In this document: positions 1 to 8,931 of the stretch, one piece after another
How the letters are laid out: every line of letters starts with the position of its first letter
Position numbering within the stretch: the stretch's first letter is position 1
NCBI GenBank assembly: GCA_903911435.1
Contig: CAIWDF010000149.1
Location: forward strand, 1 to 60,027
Direction: 5' to 3'
Origin: an uncultured Bacteroidota bacterium
Lineage (GTDB): Bacteria > Bacteroidota > Bacteroidia > 2-12-FULL-35-15
DNA length: 60,027 bases
Notes under the pieces: generated by a model
What the model was told of the DNA's origin: nothing
Databases searched by the model: none
What the model saw: the letters and a program-made list of their open reading frames with translations, nothing else
Program-made: the position numbers and the translations under genes

Positions 1-90
1 AAATTTGTGTTAATAAAATAATGGTGTGATTTTGTTTTTGTGTTAATAATTTATCTTACTTCGTGTCATAATAATTTAAAAACAAAAACC

Positions 91-201
91 ATGGCAAAAA
101 AAGTAGCAAAAAAAGCAGCTCCAAAAAAAGCAGCTAAGAAAGTAGCTAAAAAAGCAGCTCCTAAAAAAGCAGCTAAAAAAGCAGCTAAAAAGAAAAAGTA
201 A
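91..201 (+). CDS. Tiny Lys/Ala-rich histone H1-like protein (36 aa)
   Basis: ATG at 91, TAA at 199-201. The product is almost entirely lysine and alanine with a few Val and Pro, built from repeats of the form AKKAAPKKAAKK. This composition resembles the C-terminal tail of histone H1 and the bacterial H1-like (Hc1/AlgP-type) proteins that coat DNA non-specifically. A clean intrinsic terminator begins seven bases after the stop, which supports a real, separately transcribed gene. Upstream, the 13-base string TTTGTGTTAATAA occurs twice (4-16 and 37-49), so the control region is itself repetitive. A nucleoid role is inferred from composition only. A longer form starting before the window cannot be excluded, although the upstream bases look non-coding. 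Confidence 0.7.
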   Translation: MAKKVAKKAAPKKAAKKVAKKAAPKKAAKKAAKKKK

Positions 202-207
202 GAAAAA

Positions 208-232
208 GGGCTCGAAAGAGCCCTTTTTTTTT
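208..232 (+). terminator. Intrinsic terminator of the H1-like gene
   Basis: Stem GGGCTC/GAGCCC with a GAAA tetraloop (208-223) followed by nine T residues. It lies just after the 36-codon gene and before the 3' end of the convergent epimerase gene. Confidence 0.9.
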
Positions 233-251
233 GCCGCAATTTTCTTTTTAA

Positions 252-1289
252 TTATTCTATTAATCCTCCTTCAATCGGAATAGCGCCTATTCCAGGTAAA
301 TTACCCAAAACAATTTTTCCATTTTCGAATCGAACACCATCAAAGAAGTCGTTTTTAATTAATAGACAGCCATCAAGATCGGCATAGTCGGCTAAAGGAG
401 ATAGTTGTGCTGCCGCTGAGATACCGCAAGATGTTTCGCTCATACAGCCAATTAATATTTTCAGTTTTAATGTTCTCGCTCGTTCTATCATTTTACTTGC
501 TTCAAACATTCCTGAACATTTCATCAGTTTGATATTTATTCCATGAAAACAATTTTTAATTTTATCAATATCTGAAAAGCGTTGAATACTTTCATCAGCG
601 ATTATGGGTAAGGTACTGTTCTCGTATAGCCAATTAGAATCATCAAGCTTCTCTTTGCTTAATGGTTGTTCAATAAACAATACATTCTGTGTTGAAAGCC
701 AGTTAATCATTTCTAACGCAAAGTGTTTATCCTTCCAACCTTGATTAACATCCACAGCAATTGGTTTGTTAGTGTAATTTCGAATGGTTGTAATTATCTG
801 CTTATCATTTTCACCATTGAGTTTCACTTTTAAAAACTTAAAATCGAATCCTTCTTCAATTTTTTGTTTTAAAATTTCTGGCTCATCAATACCTAATGTA
901 TATGTTGAATAGGGCGTTTTATTTCGATCGCATTTTAATAAATTCCAACATGGCCGATTATTTAATTTGCCTACCAAGTCGTGCAGTGCGATGTCAATAG
1001 AAGCTTTTGCGGCAGTATTGCCTTGTGCAATTTTATCGACCTCATTTAAAATCGTTTCAATTTCTAATGGATTGTTTAAATTCGATAAAAGTTTTGCTGC
1101 CTTGGTTAGGAAAGAAAGAACCGATTGATGCGATTCTGAAAGATAAGGAGGAAGACTCGCTTCGCCATAACCAATAATTCCATCATATTCAAGTTGAGTT
1201 AATACAATCGGTGTAGAGGTTCGCGTACCGTGCGCTATTTTGAAAGGTCGCTTAAAATATAAAATATGGGGGGAAAATGTAAGTTTCAT
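252..1289 (-). CDS. Dipeptide epimerase (L-Ala-D/L-Glu epimerase family)
   Basis: 345-residue enolase-superfamily protein of the muconate lactonizing subgroup. These enzymes epimerise dipeptides such as L-Ala-D-Glu released from murein, helping recycle peptidoglycan peptides. Visible landmarks are the KxK acid/base motif (K154, K156 in LKVKLNG), metal ligands D180 (AVDVNQGW), E207 (FIEQPL) and D232 (ADES), the second catalytic lysine K254 (NIKLMK), and a DxD motif at 304-306 (DLDG), which in dipeptide epimerases binds the substrate amino group. That DxD favours this assignment over muconate cycloisomerase or o-succinylbenzoate synthase. Length is normal for the family. The gene is monocistronic and convergent with the H1-like gene. 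Exact dipeptide preference cannot be read from the sequence. Confidence 0.88.
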   Translation of the reverse strand: MKLTFSPHILYFKRPFKIAHGTRTSTPIVLTQLEYDGIIGYGEASLPPYLSESHQSVLSFLTKAAKLLSNLNNPLEIETILNEVDKIAQGNTAAKASIDIALHDLVGKLNNRPCWNLLKCDRNKTPYSTYTLGIDEPEILKQKIEEGFDFKFLKVKLNGENDKQIITTIRNYTNKPIAVDVNQGWKDKHFALEMINWLSTQNVLFIEQPLSKEKLDDSNWLYENSTLPIIADESIQRFSDIDKIKNCFHGINIKLMKCSGMFEASKMIERARTLKLKILIGCMSETSCGISAAAQLSPLADYADLDGCLLIKNDFFDGVRFENGKIVLGNLPGIGAIPIEGGLIE

Positions 1290-1411
1290 TTAATCTAGTT
1301 TACCAAAATACAAGATTACTTAAAAAACATGGAATAGAAATTTTCTTAAACAATTTCATGAAAATTATAAGTTATCGATTATATTTGCATACAAATTAAA
1401 AGTACTGTAAA

Positions 1412-1933
1412 ATGAAAAAGATAATTTTATTGCTTATTATTCCTGTCTTAGTGTTTTGTAATGGTTGTGGCAACTCTAAGAAAGAAGGAACCTCGTCTGC
1501 CATTCCTGGAATGAAAGAGGTTCAAATAAAAATTAATGGTAATGCACTTTTAGTGATGGTGCCATCGGATTCAACAAAGGGACGATTGGAAATTGTTGAA
1601 CAATCGTGGGGAGCAACTGAAATAAAAATGGGTAAAGATTTTCAGATTTCTATTGCCGAAGGAGATGGCGACATTTCTTTAATAAAAAGTGATATTGCCG
1701 GTAATGACGTTAACAAATTCAAGAGATTTGTAAAAGACGAACCTGCCTTATTATTTTGGGAATCGCAAATTACTGAACCAGAATTCCATTTTTATTCAAT
1801 TCAAAAGCTAGGAAAGGCGTCTTATATTATTGAGGATATTAAAGGCGAACTTTTCAATGAGAAAGCAACGCAAACAATGATTGATGCAGCTAAAACTTTA
1901 AAGATTGCTGAGGTAGCAAAACCAAACTCCTAA
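1412..1933 (+). CDS. Small putative lipoprotein, function unknown
   Basis: 173 residues. It starts with a lysine-led hydrophobic stretch (2-16) followed by FCNGC, a weak lipobox that would place the lipidated cysteine at about residue 19, so a periplasm-facing lipoprotein is likely. The remainder is mixed alpha/beta in character with no motif I recognise. It is followed directly by a strong terminator, so it appears to be transcribed alone. The 120-bp space to the divergent epimerase gene should hold its promoter. Confidence 0.65.
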   Translation: MKKIILLLIIPVLVFCNGCGNSKKEGTSSAIPGMKEVQIKINGNALLVMVPSDSTKGRLEIVEQSWGATEIKMGKDFQISIAEGDGDISLIKSDIAGNDVNKFKRFVKDEPALLFWESQITEPEFHFYSIQKLGKASYIIEDIKGELFNEKATQTMIDAAKTLKIAEVAKPNS

Positions 1934-1952
1934 TCTAATTTTAACTTAACTT

Positions 1953-1988
1953 AAAGCCATTTCTATGAATTAGGAATGGCTTTTTTTG
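1953..1988 (+). terminator. Intrinsic terminator after the lipoprotein gene
   Basis: 12-bp stem with one G-T wobble (AAAGCCATTTCT at 1953-1964 with AGGAATGGCTTT at 1972-1983), a 7-base loop and a T run. It sits between the lipoprotein stop and the aldehyde dehydrogenase start. Confidence 0.88.
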
Positions 1989-2018
1989 TATTTTTATATT
2001 CTTCTATTCAAAAATATT

Positions 2019-3464
2019 ATGCAAACAATAAAAAATTATATCAATGGCGAACTCATTGCGCCAATTGGTAAACAGTACATTGATAATTACAATCCATCCA
2101 ATGGAAAAGTTTATTCATTAATTCCAGATTCGGATGAAAGAGATGTGGAAATAGCGACAAAAGCAGCTCTCAAAGCTTTTACAACTTGGAGCATTACTTC
2201 TAAAACCGAACGGTCTAGGATATTAATGCGAATTTCGGAACTTATTTCAGAAAATTTGGAGCGACTAGCAATAGCCGAATCGATGGATAATGGTAAACCT
2301 GTGGCTTTGGCTAAACTAGTTGATATACCACGTGCAGCGAGCAACTTTCATTTTTATGCCACAGGTATCCTTCATTATTCTGCTGAAAGCCATTCGATGG
2401 AAGACACTGCCATTAATTATACATTGCGCAGCCCTGTTGGTGTAGCGGGTTGTATATCACCATGGAATTTACCATTGTATTTATTCACTTGGAAAATAGC
2501 ACCAGCTTTAGCTTCGGGTAATTGTGTGGTAGCAAAACCTTCGGAAATAACTCCAATGACTGCTTATTTGCTTTCGGAATTGTGCATAGAAGCAGGTCTT
2601 CCAAAAGGGGTGCTAAATATAGTGCATGGTTATGGACACAAGGTTGGTGCAGCAATATCTTCTCACCCTAGCATACCTCTTATTTCATTTACAGGAGGAA
2701 CAAAAACAGGTGCTGAAATAGCTAGAGTAGCGGCTCCAATGTTTAAAAAATTATCCTTAGAACTCGGGGGGAAAAATCCAAATATCATTTTTGCTGATTG
2801 TGATTACGAACACATGCTCAAAACTACTTTGAACTCTTCGTTTTCAAATCAAGGGCAGATTTGCCTTTGTGGTTCGCGTATCTTTATCGAACGTTCGATG
2901 TATGAAAAGTTCAAAAAAGATTTTATTCCATTAGTAAACAAAATTAAGGTTGGCGATCCTTCTGATAAAGATAGTAGAATGGGAGCTGTAGTATCCAAAC
3001 CTCATATGGAGAAAGTACTATCATACATAGAACTAGCAAAAGAAGAGGGAGGTAAAGTATTATGTGGGGGAACACAATTAAAGTTGGAAGGCGAATTAGC
3101 AGACGGATATTATTTAGCTCCTACAGTAATAGAAGAACTAAACTATAATTGCCGAACAAACCAAGAGGAAATATTTGGTCCGGTGGTTACCATTATGCCT
3201 TTCGATACAGAGGAGGAAGTGCTGATGTATGCTAATAGCACACAGTATGGATTAGCTTCTATTTTATGGACTGAGAATTTAACTCGTGCACACCGAATAG
3301 CAAATAATCTGCACACAGGAATTGTGTGGATTAATTGTTGGTTGCTTCGCGATTTACGCACACCATTTGGTGGAGTAAAAAGTTCGGGAGTAGGACGTGA
3401 AGGCGGTTTTGAAGCGTTCGACTTTTTTACAGAACCAAAAAATGTTTGTATAAAGTTGAAGTAA
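2019..3464 (+). CDS. NAD-dependent aldehyde dehydrogenase, ALDH8/2-aminomuconic semialdehyde dehydrogenase-like
   Basis: 481 residues from the ATG at 2019. An upstream in-frame TTG at 1986 lies inside the terminator T tract of the previous gene and is rejected as the start. ALDH landmarks are present: a proton-relay Asn region (PWNLPLYL), FTGGTKTG, LELGGKNP with the general-base Glu, the catalytic Cys in NQGQICLCGSR, EEIFGPVV and a C-terminal PFGGVKSSGVGREGG. The final block WLLRDLRTPFGG is typical of the ALDH8 and hydroxymuconic/aminomuconic semialdehyde group, which acts in kynurenine degradation. A kynurenine-formamidase-like cyclase at 26578-27336 fits such a pathway but is not adjacent. 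Substrate is therefore an inference; a general semialdehyde dehydrogenase is the fallback. Confidence 0.85.
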   Translation: MQTIKNYINGELIAPIGKQYIDNYNPSNGKVYSLIPDSDERDVEIATKAALKAFTTWSITSKTERSRILMRISELISENLERLAIAESMDNGKPVALAKLVDIPRAASNFHFYATGILHYSAESHSMEDTAINYTLRSPVGVAGCISPWNLPLYLFTWKIAPALASGNCVVAKPSEITPMTAYLLSELCIEAGLPKGVLNIVHGYGHKVGAAISSHPSIPLISFTGGTKTGAEIARVAAPMFKKLSLELGGKNPNIIFADCDYEHMLKTTLNSSFSNQGQICLCGSRIFIERSMYEKFKKDFIPLVNKIKVGDPSDKDSRMGAVVSKPHMEKVLSYIELAKEEGGKVLCGGTQLKLEGELADGYYLAPTVIEELNYNCRTNQEEIFGPVVTIMPFDTEEEVLMYANSTQYGLASILWTENLTRAHRIANNLHTGIVWINCWLLRDLRTPFGGVKSSGVGREGGFEAFDFFTEPKNVCIKLK

Positions 3465-3482
3465 TTAATTTTTTCTTTACAC

Positions 3483-5687
3483 CTATAAATCGTCAATGAT
3501 ATTGGAAGCTCCTTTGTCTTGTTCTACATCATGAATTAATGTATTCTGATTTTCGAGCATTGAATAAATCTCACCCAATGTTGCAGGTTTATTAAAATGA
3601 TGTTTGATACCGAGACGAGAAGCCAATAAATTGGCATCTAACACGGAGAGCGCTTTAAATTCCTTACGAGCTAAAAGCCTTCCAGGACGAAGCAATGCTT
3701 TATCCAGTTTTTTTAAATCGACATTGAATGTACAAATGATTTGTAGGTTGAGCATATCGTTCAGCAATCCATCGGTCATGTTGAGGAGATTAGTAACGCC
3801 TTGAATACGCACTCCCTCCTGACGTTTTGCAAGTAATGGTTCTGCATCTTCGATGAGTAATGCACAGCATTTTCCTTGCTGCGAAAAATGGTTGACTTGT
3901 TGCGATATAAAAGTCATAAATGTAGGTTCAACCAAATAATCAACCATGTTGGGTGGCATATAAATCACTATTTTTTTATTAGTGGCCATGGTACGCAGCA
4001 GATGCCTGATGTAATAGGTTTTGCCGGTGCCGGGTTCGCCATGAAAAAGTACAAGTCCTTTACTTTGTTCTTTAAAGCGATTCATCAAATCATTATGAAA
4101 TTTATCGAATCCATAACCGTAATTAATATTCAGGTCTTTTATTACAAAATTATCTTCGGCAGCATGTTGTTTTAAACTATAGCTTGAGCCTGATACCTGA
4201 ATCATGTATATAAAAGGCTTTTCGGGGAAGGTTTTAAATGTGCAGAGTTCGATATAATATTGAAGCGAATCTTCAAATACTTTGTTACGCTTGCCTGAAG
4301 CATGGCTTGGCATCAATAAATTTATTGTTCCTTGATTCAATCTATCGTTATTAAGCTGCCTTTCCATTGATTCAGGAATATCATATTGATCGGTTTCCTC
4401 TTCATTTATATTGTTTACCACAAGCAGGTATCCTTTATCAGGAAAGCTTAAGGTGTAGTCACTTATTGTATTATATCCGCTTTCATCGGTATCTTTGTCC
4501 ATGTATATTACCTCTGCATCTTCTTCGCGTATCAAATATTTTAAGAGTAAAAAAACCTCTGTTTCTTCATTTAAAAAAGTATTTTCGGATGGAATATCGT
4601 TATTGATACAGATATAATAGCGATAGGCATCGAGTTCACCAGTTTTAGTTCCGGTGCCTACCCATTTCAGTTGTTCGGGAGTAAGCGGAGAGTCTTTCCG
4701 GTTCTTTTTTGCTTCCTCTTCATCTTCTTCCCAGTAATAACCATCGCTTTCTAATTCATAATAATCACGTTTCTTTTTCTCCTCTTTCTCCTCTAACGCA
4801 TGCGTTACATTTACAAGCCATAAATTTATATTCTCTTTTGGTTTCTCATTTATTTCTTTTACGGCTTGTCCTTTATAAGTTATTTCTCGAAAATAAACAC
4901 CTATAGGAATGGCATTATAGAATTCTATTTTACGAATCCAATTGCCTTGTTGGTCGTATTCGAACTCAAAAGTTTCGTTCGCTTTGCGATCAATGTATGG
5001 TTGACCATCGAATGATATTAGTTTTCCGTTTTCGTCATAAACTGCTTTTGTTTTTTCTGATTTGGTGAGGTTATTATTTTTATCAAACTCATTGGTTTCG
5101 ATGATATGTCCCCATTTATTATTTTTATAAAATAACGACCGCTCTATATTGCCATCAGCGTCATAAATATATTGTTCTATTTTATGTCCGTTTTCATCAT
5201 TTACAAATGTTTGTTTGGAGGTTGTTTTATTTTCCTCGTTCACGCTGTAATATTCTATCAATGCGTTATTTTTATCATAAACCCAAACTGTTGTTGATTT
5301 TTTCCCGTCATAAGTATTCAGGTGTTCGGTTAATTTACCTTGTTCGTTATATTTGAATAGGGATGATGATTTTAAATTTCCGTCTTTATAAGTACAACTT
5401 TCTATGGTGTTTCCATCATTGTTACATATTTTCTTTTGCCATTCATTATCTGTTTGGTAGAGGTGTTTTTCAATTATATTTCCTTTTTCATTAAAGAAAA
5501 AAGTGAAATTTTTAAAACTGTATTTTCTGTTTTTTAATGTGCATTTCACCACTCCTTTTCGTGTAACATTGGCTTCGTAAAATGATTGTTGAAGCTGAAC
5601 GACTTCTCCTTTCAATCCTTCTTTTTCCCAATCATTAGGTGTTGTGTTTTTTTTTGAGGTTTCCTTTTTTTTATTTGATGCTGCCAT
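3483..5687 (-). CDS. YD/MORN-like repeat protein fused to a C-terminal AAA ATPase
   Basis: 734 residues from the ATG at 5687. An alternative ATG at 5729 abuts the upstream terminator hairpin and is less likely. Roughly residues 40-290 are beta-rich repeats such as YNEQGKLTEH and YDADGNIERS, resembling YD/RHS or YwqK-type repeats. A charged linker follows (KEEKKKRDYYELESDGYYWEEDEEE region). The C-terminal third is a AAA module with Walker A GEPGTGKT (about 550-557), Walker B-like LLIEDAE (about 610-616) and a sensor/Arg-finger stretch DKALLRPGR. It could be a remodelling ATPase whose repeats recruit a client. The family is not one I can name, and the combination is unusual. The unknown gene at 5786-6454 lies immediately upstream on the same strand. 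Confidence 0.72.
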   Translation of the reverse strand: MAASNKKKETSKKNTTPNDWEKEGLKGEVVQLQQSFYEANVTRKGVVKCTLKNRKYSFKNFTFFFNEKGNIIEKHLYQTDNEWQKKICNNDGNTIESCTYKDGNLKSSSLFKYNEQGKLTEHLNTYDGKKSTTVWVYDKNNALIEYYSVNEENKTTSKQTFVNDENGHKIEQYIYDADGNIERSLFYKNNKWGHIIETNEFDKNNNLTKSEKTKAVYDENGKLISFDGQPYIDRKANETFEFEYDQQGNWIRKIEFYNAIPIGVYFREITYKGQAVKEINEKPKENINLWLVNVTHALEEKEEKKKRDYYELESDGYYWEEDEEEAKKNRKDSPLTPEQLKWVGTGTKTGELDAYRYYICINNDIPSENTFLNEETEVFLLLKYLIREEDAEVIYMDKDTDESGYNTISDYTLSFPDKGYLLVVNNINEEETDQYDIPESMERQLNNDRLNQGTINLLMPSHASGKRNKVFEDSLQYYIELCTFKTFPEKPFIYMIQVSGSSYSLKQHAAEDNFVIKDLNINYGYGFDKFHNDLMNRFKEQSKGLVLFHGEPGTGKTYYIRHLLRTMATNKKIVIYMPPNMVDYLVEPTFMTFISQQVNHFSQQGKCCALLIEDAEPLLAKRQEGVRIQGVTNLLNMTDGLLNDMLNLQIICTFNVDLKKLDKALLRPGRLLARKEFKALSVLDANLLASRLGIKHHFNKPATLGEIYSMLENQNTLIHDVEQDKGASNIIDDL

Positions 5688-5735
5688 GATGTGAAATTTT
5701 TTATTTTTCAAAAATAATAAATTTTTCAAAAAAAA

Positions 5736-5760
5736 TCCCGCTGAAGGGCGGGACTTTTTT
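5736..5760 (-). terminator. Hairpin terminator between the unknown gene and the AAA fusion gene
   Basis: Stem TCCCGC/GCGGGA (5736-5753) flanked by A-rich sequence on the left and T-rich sequence on the right, so it can work in both directions. On the minus strand it ends the transcript of the 222-residue gene just before the AAA fusion gene begins. Confidence 0.8.
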
Positions 5761-5785
5761 TGGTAAAACTTTTTTTAGTTTTAAC

Positions 5786-6454
5786 TTAAATAATAGGGCT
5801 AGCTATGATGGCCGAATAAGCACTGTCGCCAGCATCGTTGCTGAAACATACGGCTATATAAGCTATTTTGCCTACCTGATCAATGGTGAACGGGATGTCA
5901 AAATTCATGGAGCCCGATTCCATTTCGGGTTTCAACTTATCTAGTGAAGGCGCGGGAATGCCTGCATCCTGCACCAGCATGATTACTTTTATGCGTTTGG
6001 TACCTTTTGGTTTTGCTCCGCTGGTTGGGTTGGCAATATCGAACACACGGTATTCGTTGTTCAGATGGTTAGCCGTTTTGAGAAGTATCGTAGGAGTTTC
6101 GTTTGGTTTTTTAGAAGCCGAAGGTTTGGCATCTTTATGTATGTCTATAATAAGGTAATCTTTTTCGGTGAGAACAATGGCCGGATTGTTTTTCAGGGTT
6201 TGTTTCAACGCATCAGTCAGCGGCCTAAATTCTTTATAGTCGCTGTTGATGGTTGCAGTGTTCAGTTTTCCATACGTTTCGGGGTTCAAATATCCTTTCA
6301 TATTAGTATCCCATACTCCTTTTTTGGTGTTAAGGTCGGTAACCACTGTTGGGCCTATTTGTAAACGAGTAACATTGGCAGGGGTGGTTACATAATCAAT
6401 CATAAATCGTAAATAAATATCATAAAATACGATGGTTTTGCTGTAGTTTATCAT
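5786..6454 (-). CDS. Hypothetical protein of unknown function
   Basis: 222 residues (an internal ATG at 6403 would give 205). No signal peptide or membrane helix. The first half has an ordered amphipathic stretch with VTTPANVTRLQIGP. The second half alternates hydrophobic and polar residues, with PFTIDQVGKIAYIAVCFSNDAGD near the end, like a beta-sandwich domain. I do not recognise the family. It sits upstream of the AAA fusion gene on the same strand, separated by a terminator, and downstream of a 21-bp repeat array, so its promoter is probably within or next to that array. Confidence 0.6.
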   Translation of the reverse strand: MINYSKTIVFYDIYLRFMIDYVTTPANVTRLQIGPTVVTDLNTKKGVWDTNMKGYLNPETYGKLNTATINSDYKEFRPLTDALKQTLKNNPAIVLTEKDYLIIDIHKDAKPSASKKPNETPTILLKTANHLNNEYRVFDIANPTSGAKPKGTKRIKVIMLVQDAGIPAPSLDKLKPEMESGSMNFDIPFTIDQVGKIAYIAVCFSNDAGDSAYSAIIASPII

Positions 6455-6946
6455 TTTCTTATTGTTTTAGTTAATAATTATTGTTTTGTTTAATATGCTA
6501 ATATCTAATTAATTAATGCCAAATATCGCTTTCCTCACTCTAGGTTTGGCTGCTCAAAACCTCCTAAAAAAATAATTCAATTGAATGATCACTCCATTCG
6601 TTTAAATAATCACTTCATTTAAACCGAAAAAACATTTTTCGGTTTCTAAAAAACTTTTTTCAGTTTGAATAATCACTTTATTCATTTCTAAAAAACTTTT
6701 TTAGGGTTCTAAAAAACATTTTTTGGTTTCTAAAAAACTTTTTTCGGTTTGATCATTCACTTTATTCATTTCGAAAAAACTTTTATTCATTTAAATGGTG
6801 GTTTTGGCAATATTTTAGAGAACGCTAAGAAAATCGTGATTGTTTTTTGACATTACGATTTCGATAGCAAACGTAAAAACAAGTTCATTTCTCACCAAAA
6901 ATAAAAAGCCAATCGTGTAGCGAGAGCCGATAACTGTGTAAAAAAT
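6455..6946. repeat. Array A: 21-bp tandem repeats in a gene-free gap
   Basis: The 492-bp gap holds ten consecutive 21-bp units at 6583-6792, starting at 6583, 6604, 6625, 6646, 6667, 6688, 6709, 6730, 6751 and 6772, with no indels. A weaker unit may begin at 6562. Two flavours mix: one with core CTAAAAAACTTTTTTCGG (palindromic A6-C-T6) and one with core ATAATCACTTTATTCATTT. On the minus strand one phase reads as heptads such as TEKSFLE, TEKCFFG and MNKVIIQ, but stop codons interrupt it, so I do not call a gene. Flanks hold nothing else I recognise apart from the start region of the gene at 6454. Confidence 0.9.
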
Positions 6947-7462
6947 TTAATTGAACCACTCATCAAGAAAACTTTTTCGGTTACTTTCCGATACATTCAA
7001 CCGATTGCCATTGCACATGGTAAGCGCTATGGGGCGGCACTTTGTTACTTTCGAAATATGTTTTCGGCTCACAATATGTCCGCTATGCACCCGCATAAAA
7101 TCGGCAGGTGGCAGCCGCTCCATCATCCATTCTAAGGTAGAAAACGACACTTCGGTGGAGTTATCCGTAAGATAAATAACTAAATATCCTTCTTCGGCTT
7201 TTATATAAATAATGCTTTCGTACCGCACATGCAGCACTTTAGTACGGGTGGAAAGGTCAATAAAATCGCGTTCGAGCGCAGGGTGAGTGATGAAGTTCAC
7301 AATTGTTTTGATTACCTCATTCTCCAATTTTTGTTTCACCAAGTTGGTTTTGTCGTCAATGCAGAAACAGATTCTGCCTTCATCAAATCTGATTTCTGCT
7401 GGTGTTTCAGCCACTGTTTTCAGTCCGTTTATTAAAACGGATGCAGTATTTTGTTGTTCCAT
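6947..7462 (-). CDS. LytTR-family DNA-binding regulator without a receiver domain
   Basis: 171 residues. The C-terminal ~95 residues match a LytTR domain: an initial strand VLHVRYESIIYIKAEEGYLVIYL, the FMRVHSGHIVSRKHISKV core typical of the family (usually FxRxHxSxLVN), and a closing NRLNVSESNRKSF. The N-terminal 70 residues are not a response-regulator receiver: there is no Asp phosphorylation site. Input therefore comes from elsewhere, perhaps by binding another protein. LytTR proteins bind direct repeats spaced by about two helical turns. The gene ends just before array A, whose period is 21 bp, but a link is only speculation. Confidence 0.85.
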   Translation of the reverse strand: MEQQNTASVLINGLKTVAETPAEIRFDEGRICFCIDDKTNLVKQKLENEVIKTIVNFITHPALERDFIDLSTRTKVLHVRYESIIYIKAEEGYLVIYLTDNSTEVSFSTLEWMMERLPPADFMRVHSGHIVSRKHISKVTKCRPIALTMCNGNRLNVSESNRKSFLDEWFN

Positions 7463-7617
7463 TTTTATTCACTTTTTATTGATTGAGAAAAAAAAGTAAG
7501 AAAAGGAGGAGGGGATGCTAACTAAAAAAGCGTTCTACATACAAATGCAGAACACCATTTACGCTATCATGTATTTTACTAACTATTATATGTAAATAAT
7601 AGATGGTTTCGAACTGC

Positions 7618-8931
7618 TCACAGTACTTCCGCCACCTTTTCTAATTTTATTCCGCGCGAACCTTTTATTAAAATGGTGAAGCCTTGCAAGTGCTGTTGTT
7701 TCAAATAATCAGCAGCTTCCATGCTTGTTAAAAACGAATTGGCTTTTATAAATATGCCAGCATCTACAAAATAAGGGCCTACCAAAATTACATTCAACAT
7801 ATTTTTTTCTTTCAGAAGTTGCACAATGGCAACATGTTCTTTTTCGCTGTCATCGCCCAATTCGAGCATGTCTCCCAGAATAGCCATTTTGTTGGGTTGA
7901 TTCATTTCCGCGAAATTTTCGATAGCCGCTTTCATGCTCGAAGGGTTGGCATTGTAAGCATCCAGTAGCAATAAGTTATCTTTTGTCTGCATCACTTGCG
8001 AGCGGTTGTTCGATGGCACATAGTTTTCTAACCCATTTTTTATTTCCGTTTCGCTCACATCAAAATAATTACCAATGCAAGCAGCAGCAACTATGTTTTC
8101 GAAATTGTAATTACCGATAAGTTGTGTGTTGATAATAGGTTTTTGTTCGAACGATTCATTATCCGTTTTCGCTTTACATTTCAGTTTCACAAAAGGATTG
8201 CTTTCAACATAAACACCTTGAAAGTCGGCTTCATTTTCTTTGCCATACATTATTTTATGGATGCCATCAGCCAGACCCATCAGCAATGGGTTGTCGGCAT
8301 TTACAAATAAGGAGCCTCCCTTTTGTTTGATGTATTTATACATTTCCGATTTGGCCTTCACCACACCCTCTGCGCCACCAAAACCTTCGAGATGCGCCTT
8401 GCCAATATTAGTAATCATTCCAAAATCGGGTTCGGCAATGCCGCACAGCATGGCTATTTCGCCTTGATGATTTGCACCCATTTCTACAATAGCCATTTCA
8501 TGTTCGTTGGTGATGCTCAACAAGGTTAAAGGAACACCAATATGATTATTTAAATTTCCTTTGGTGGCTTGCACCTTGTATTTTTGGCTCAACACAGCGT
8601 TTACCAATTCTTTCGAAGTAGTTTTCCCGTTGGTGCCTGTGATGCTAATAATGGGTATCGATAGTTGTTTGCGGTGATGATTGGCTAATTGTTGCAACGT
8701 AGTTAATACATCATCAACCAGAAAAAAACGTTCATCTTTTTTATATTTTTCTTCATCAATCACTGCCAGCGAACATCCAGCATTCAGTGCTTGTTCGGCA
8801 AAATTATTGGCATTAAAGTTACCACCTTTTAAGGCAAAAAAAATGCTATTGGGTTTAATCTCTCTCGTATCGGTGCATACTTGAGGGTGTTTTTGAAAAT
8901 GAGAATAAAGTTCGTTTATCATAGTATGCAT
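7618..8931 (-). CDS. murF: UDP-N-acetylmuramoyl-tripeptide--D-alanyl-D-alanine ligase (MurF)
   Basis: 437 residues, normal for MurF, the cytoplasmic ligase that adds D-Ala-D-Ala to the UDP-MurNAc tripeptide in peptidoglycan synthesis. The N-terminal domain has VCTDTREIKPNSIFFAL, and the ATP loop SITGTNGKTTSKEL lies at about 96-108. Further Mur ligase motifs are VEMGANHQGEI, NADNPL and LLDAYNANPSSM (the MurF signature around the ribose/Mg site), with LILGDMLELG-type sequence near the end. Two starts are possible: ATG at 8931, directly adjoining the nadE stop, or ATG at 8922. The tight junction with nadE implies co-transcription. Confidence 0.95.
   Translation of the reverse strand: MHTMINELYSHFQKHPQVCTDTREIKPNSIFFALKGGNFNANNFAEQALNAGCSLAVIDEEKYKKDERFFLVDDVLTTLQQLANHHRKQLSIPIISITGTNGKTTSKELVNAVLSQKYKVQATKGNLNNHIGVPLTLLSITNEHEMAIVEMGANHQGEIAMLCGIAEPDFGMITNIGKAHLEGFGGAEGVVKAKSEMYKYIKQKGGSLFVNADNPLLMGLADGIHKIMYGKENEADFQGVYVESNPFVKLKCKAKTDNESFEQKPIINTQLIGNYNFENIVAAACIGNYFDVSETEIKNGLENYVPSNNRSQVMQTKDNLLLLDAYNANPSSMKAAIENFAEMNQPNKMAILGDMLELGDDSEKEHVAIVQLLKEKNMLNVILVGPYFVDAGIFIKANSFLTSMEAADYLKQQHLQGFTILIKGSRGIKLEKVAEVL

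Noticed and set aside
1986-2018. Upstream TTG start of the aldehyde dehydrogenase
   Set aside because: It lies in the T tract of the preceding terminator; the ATG at 2019 fits the family start.
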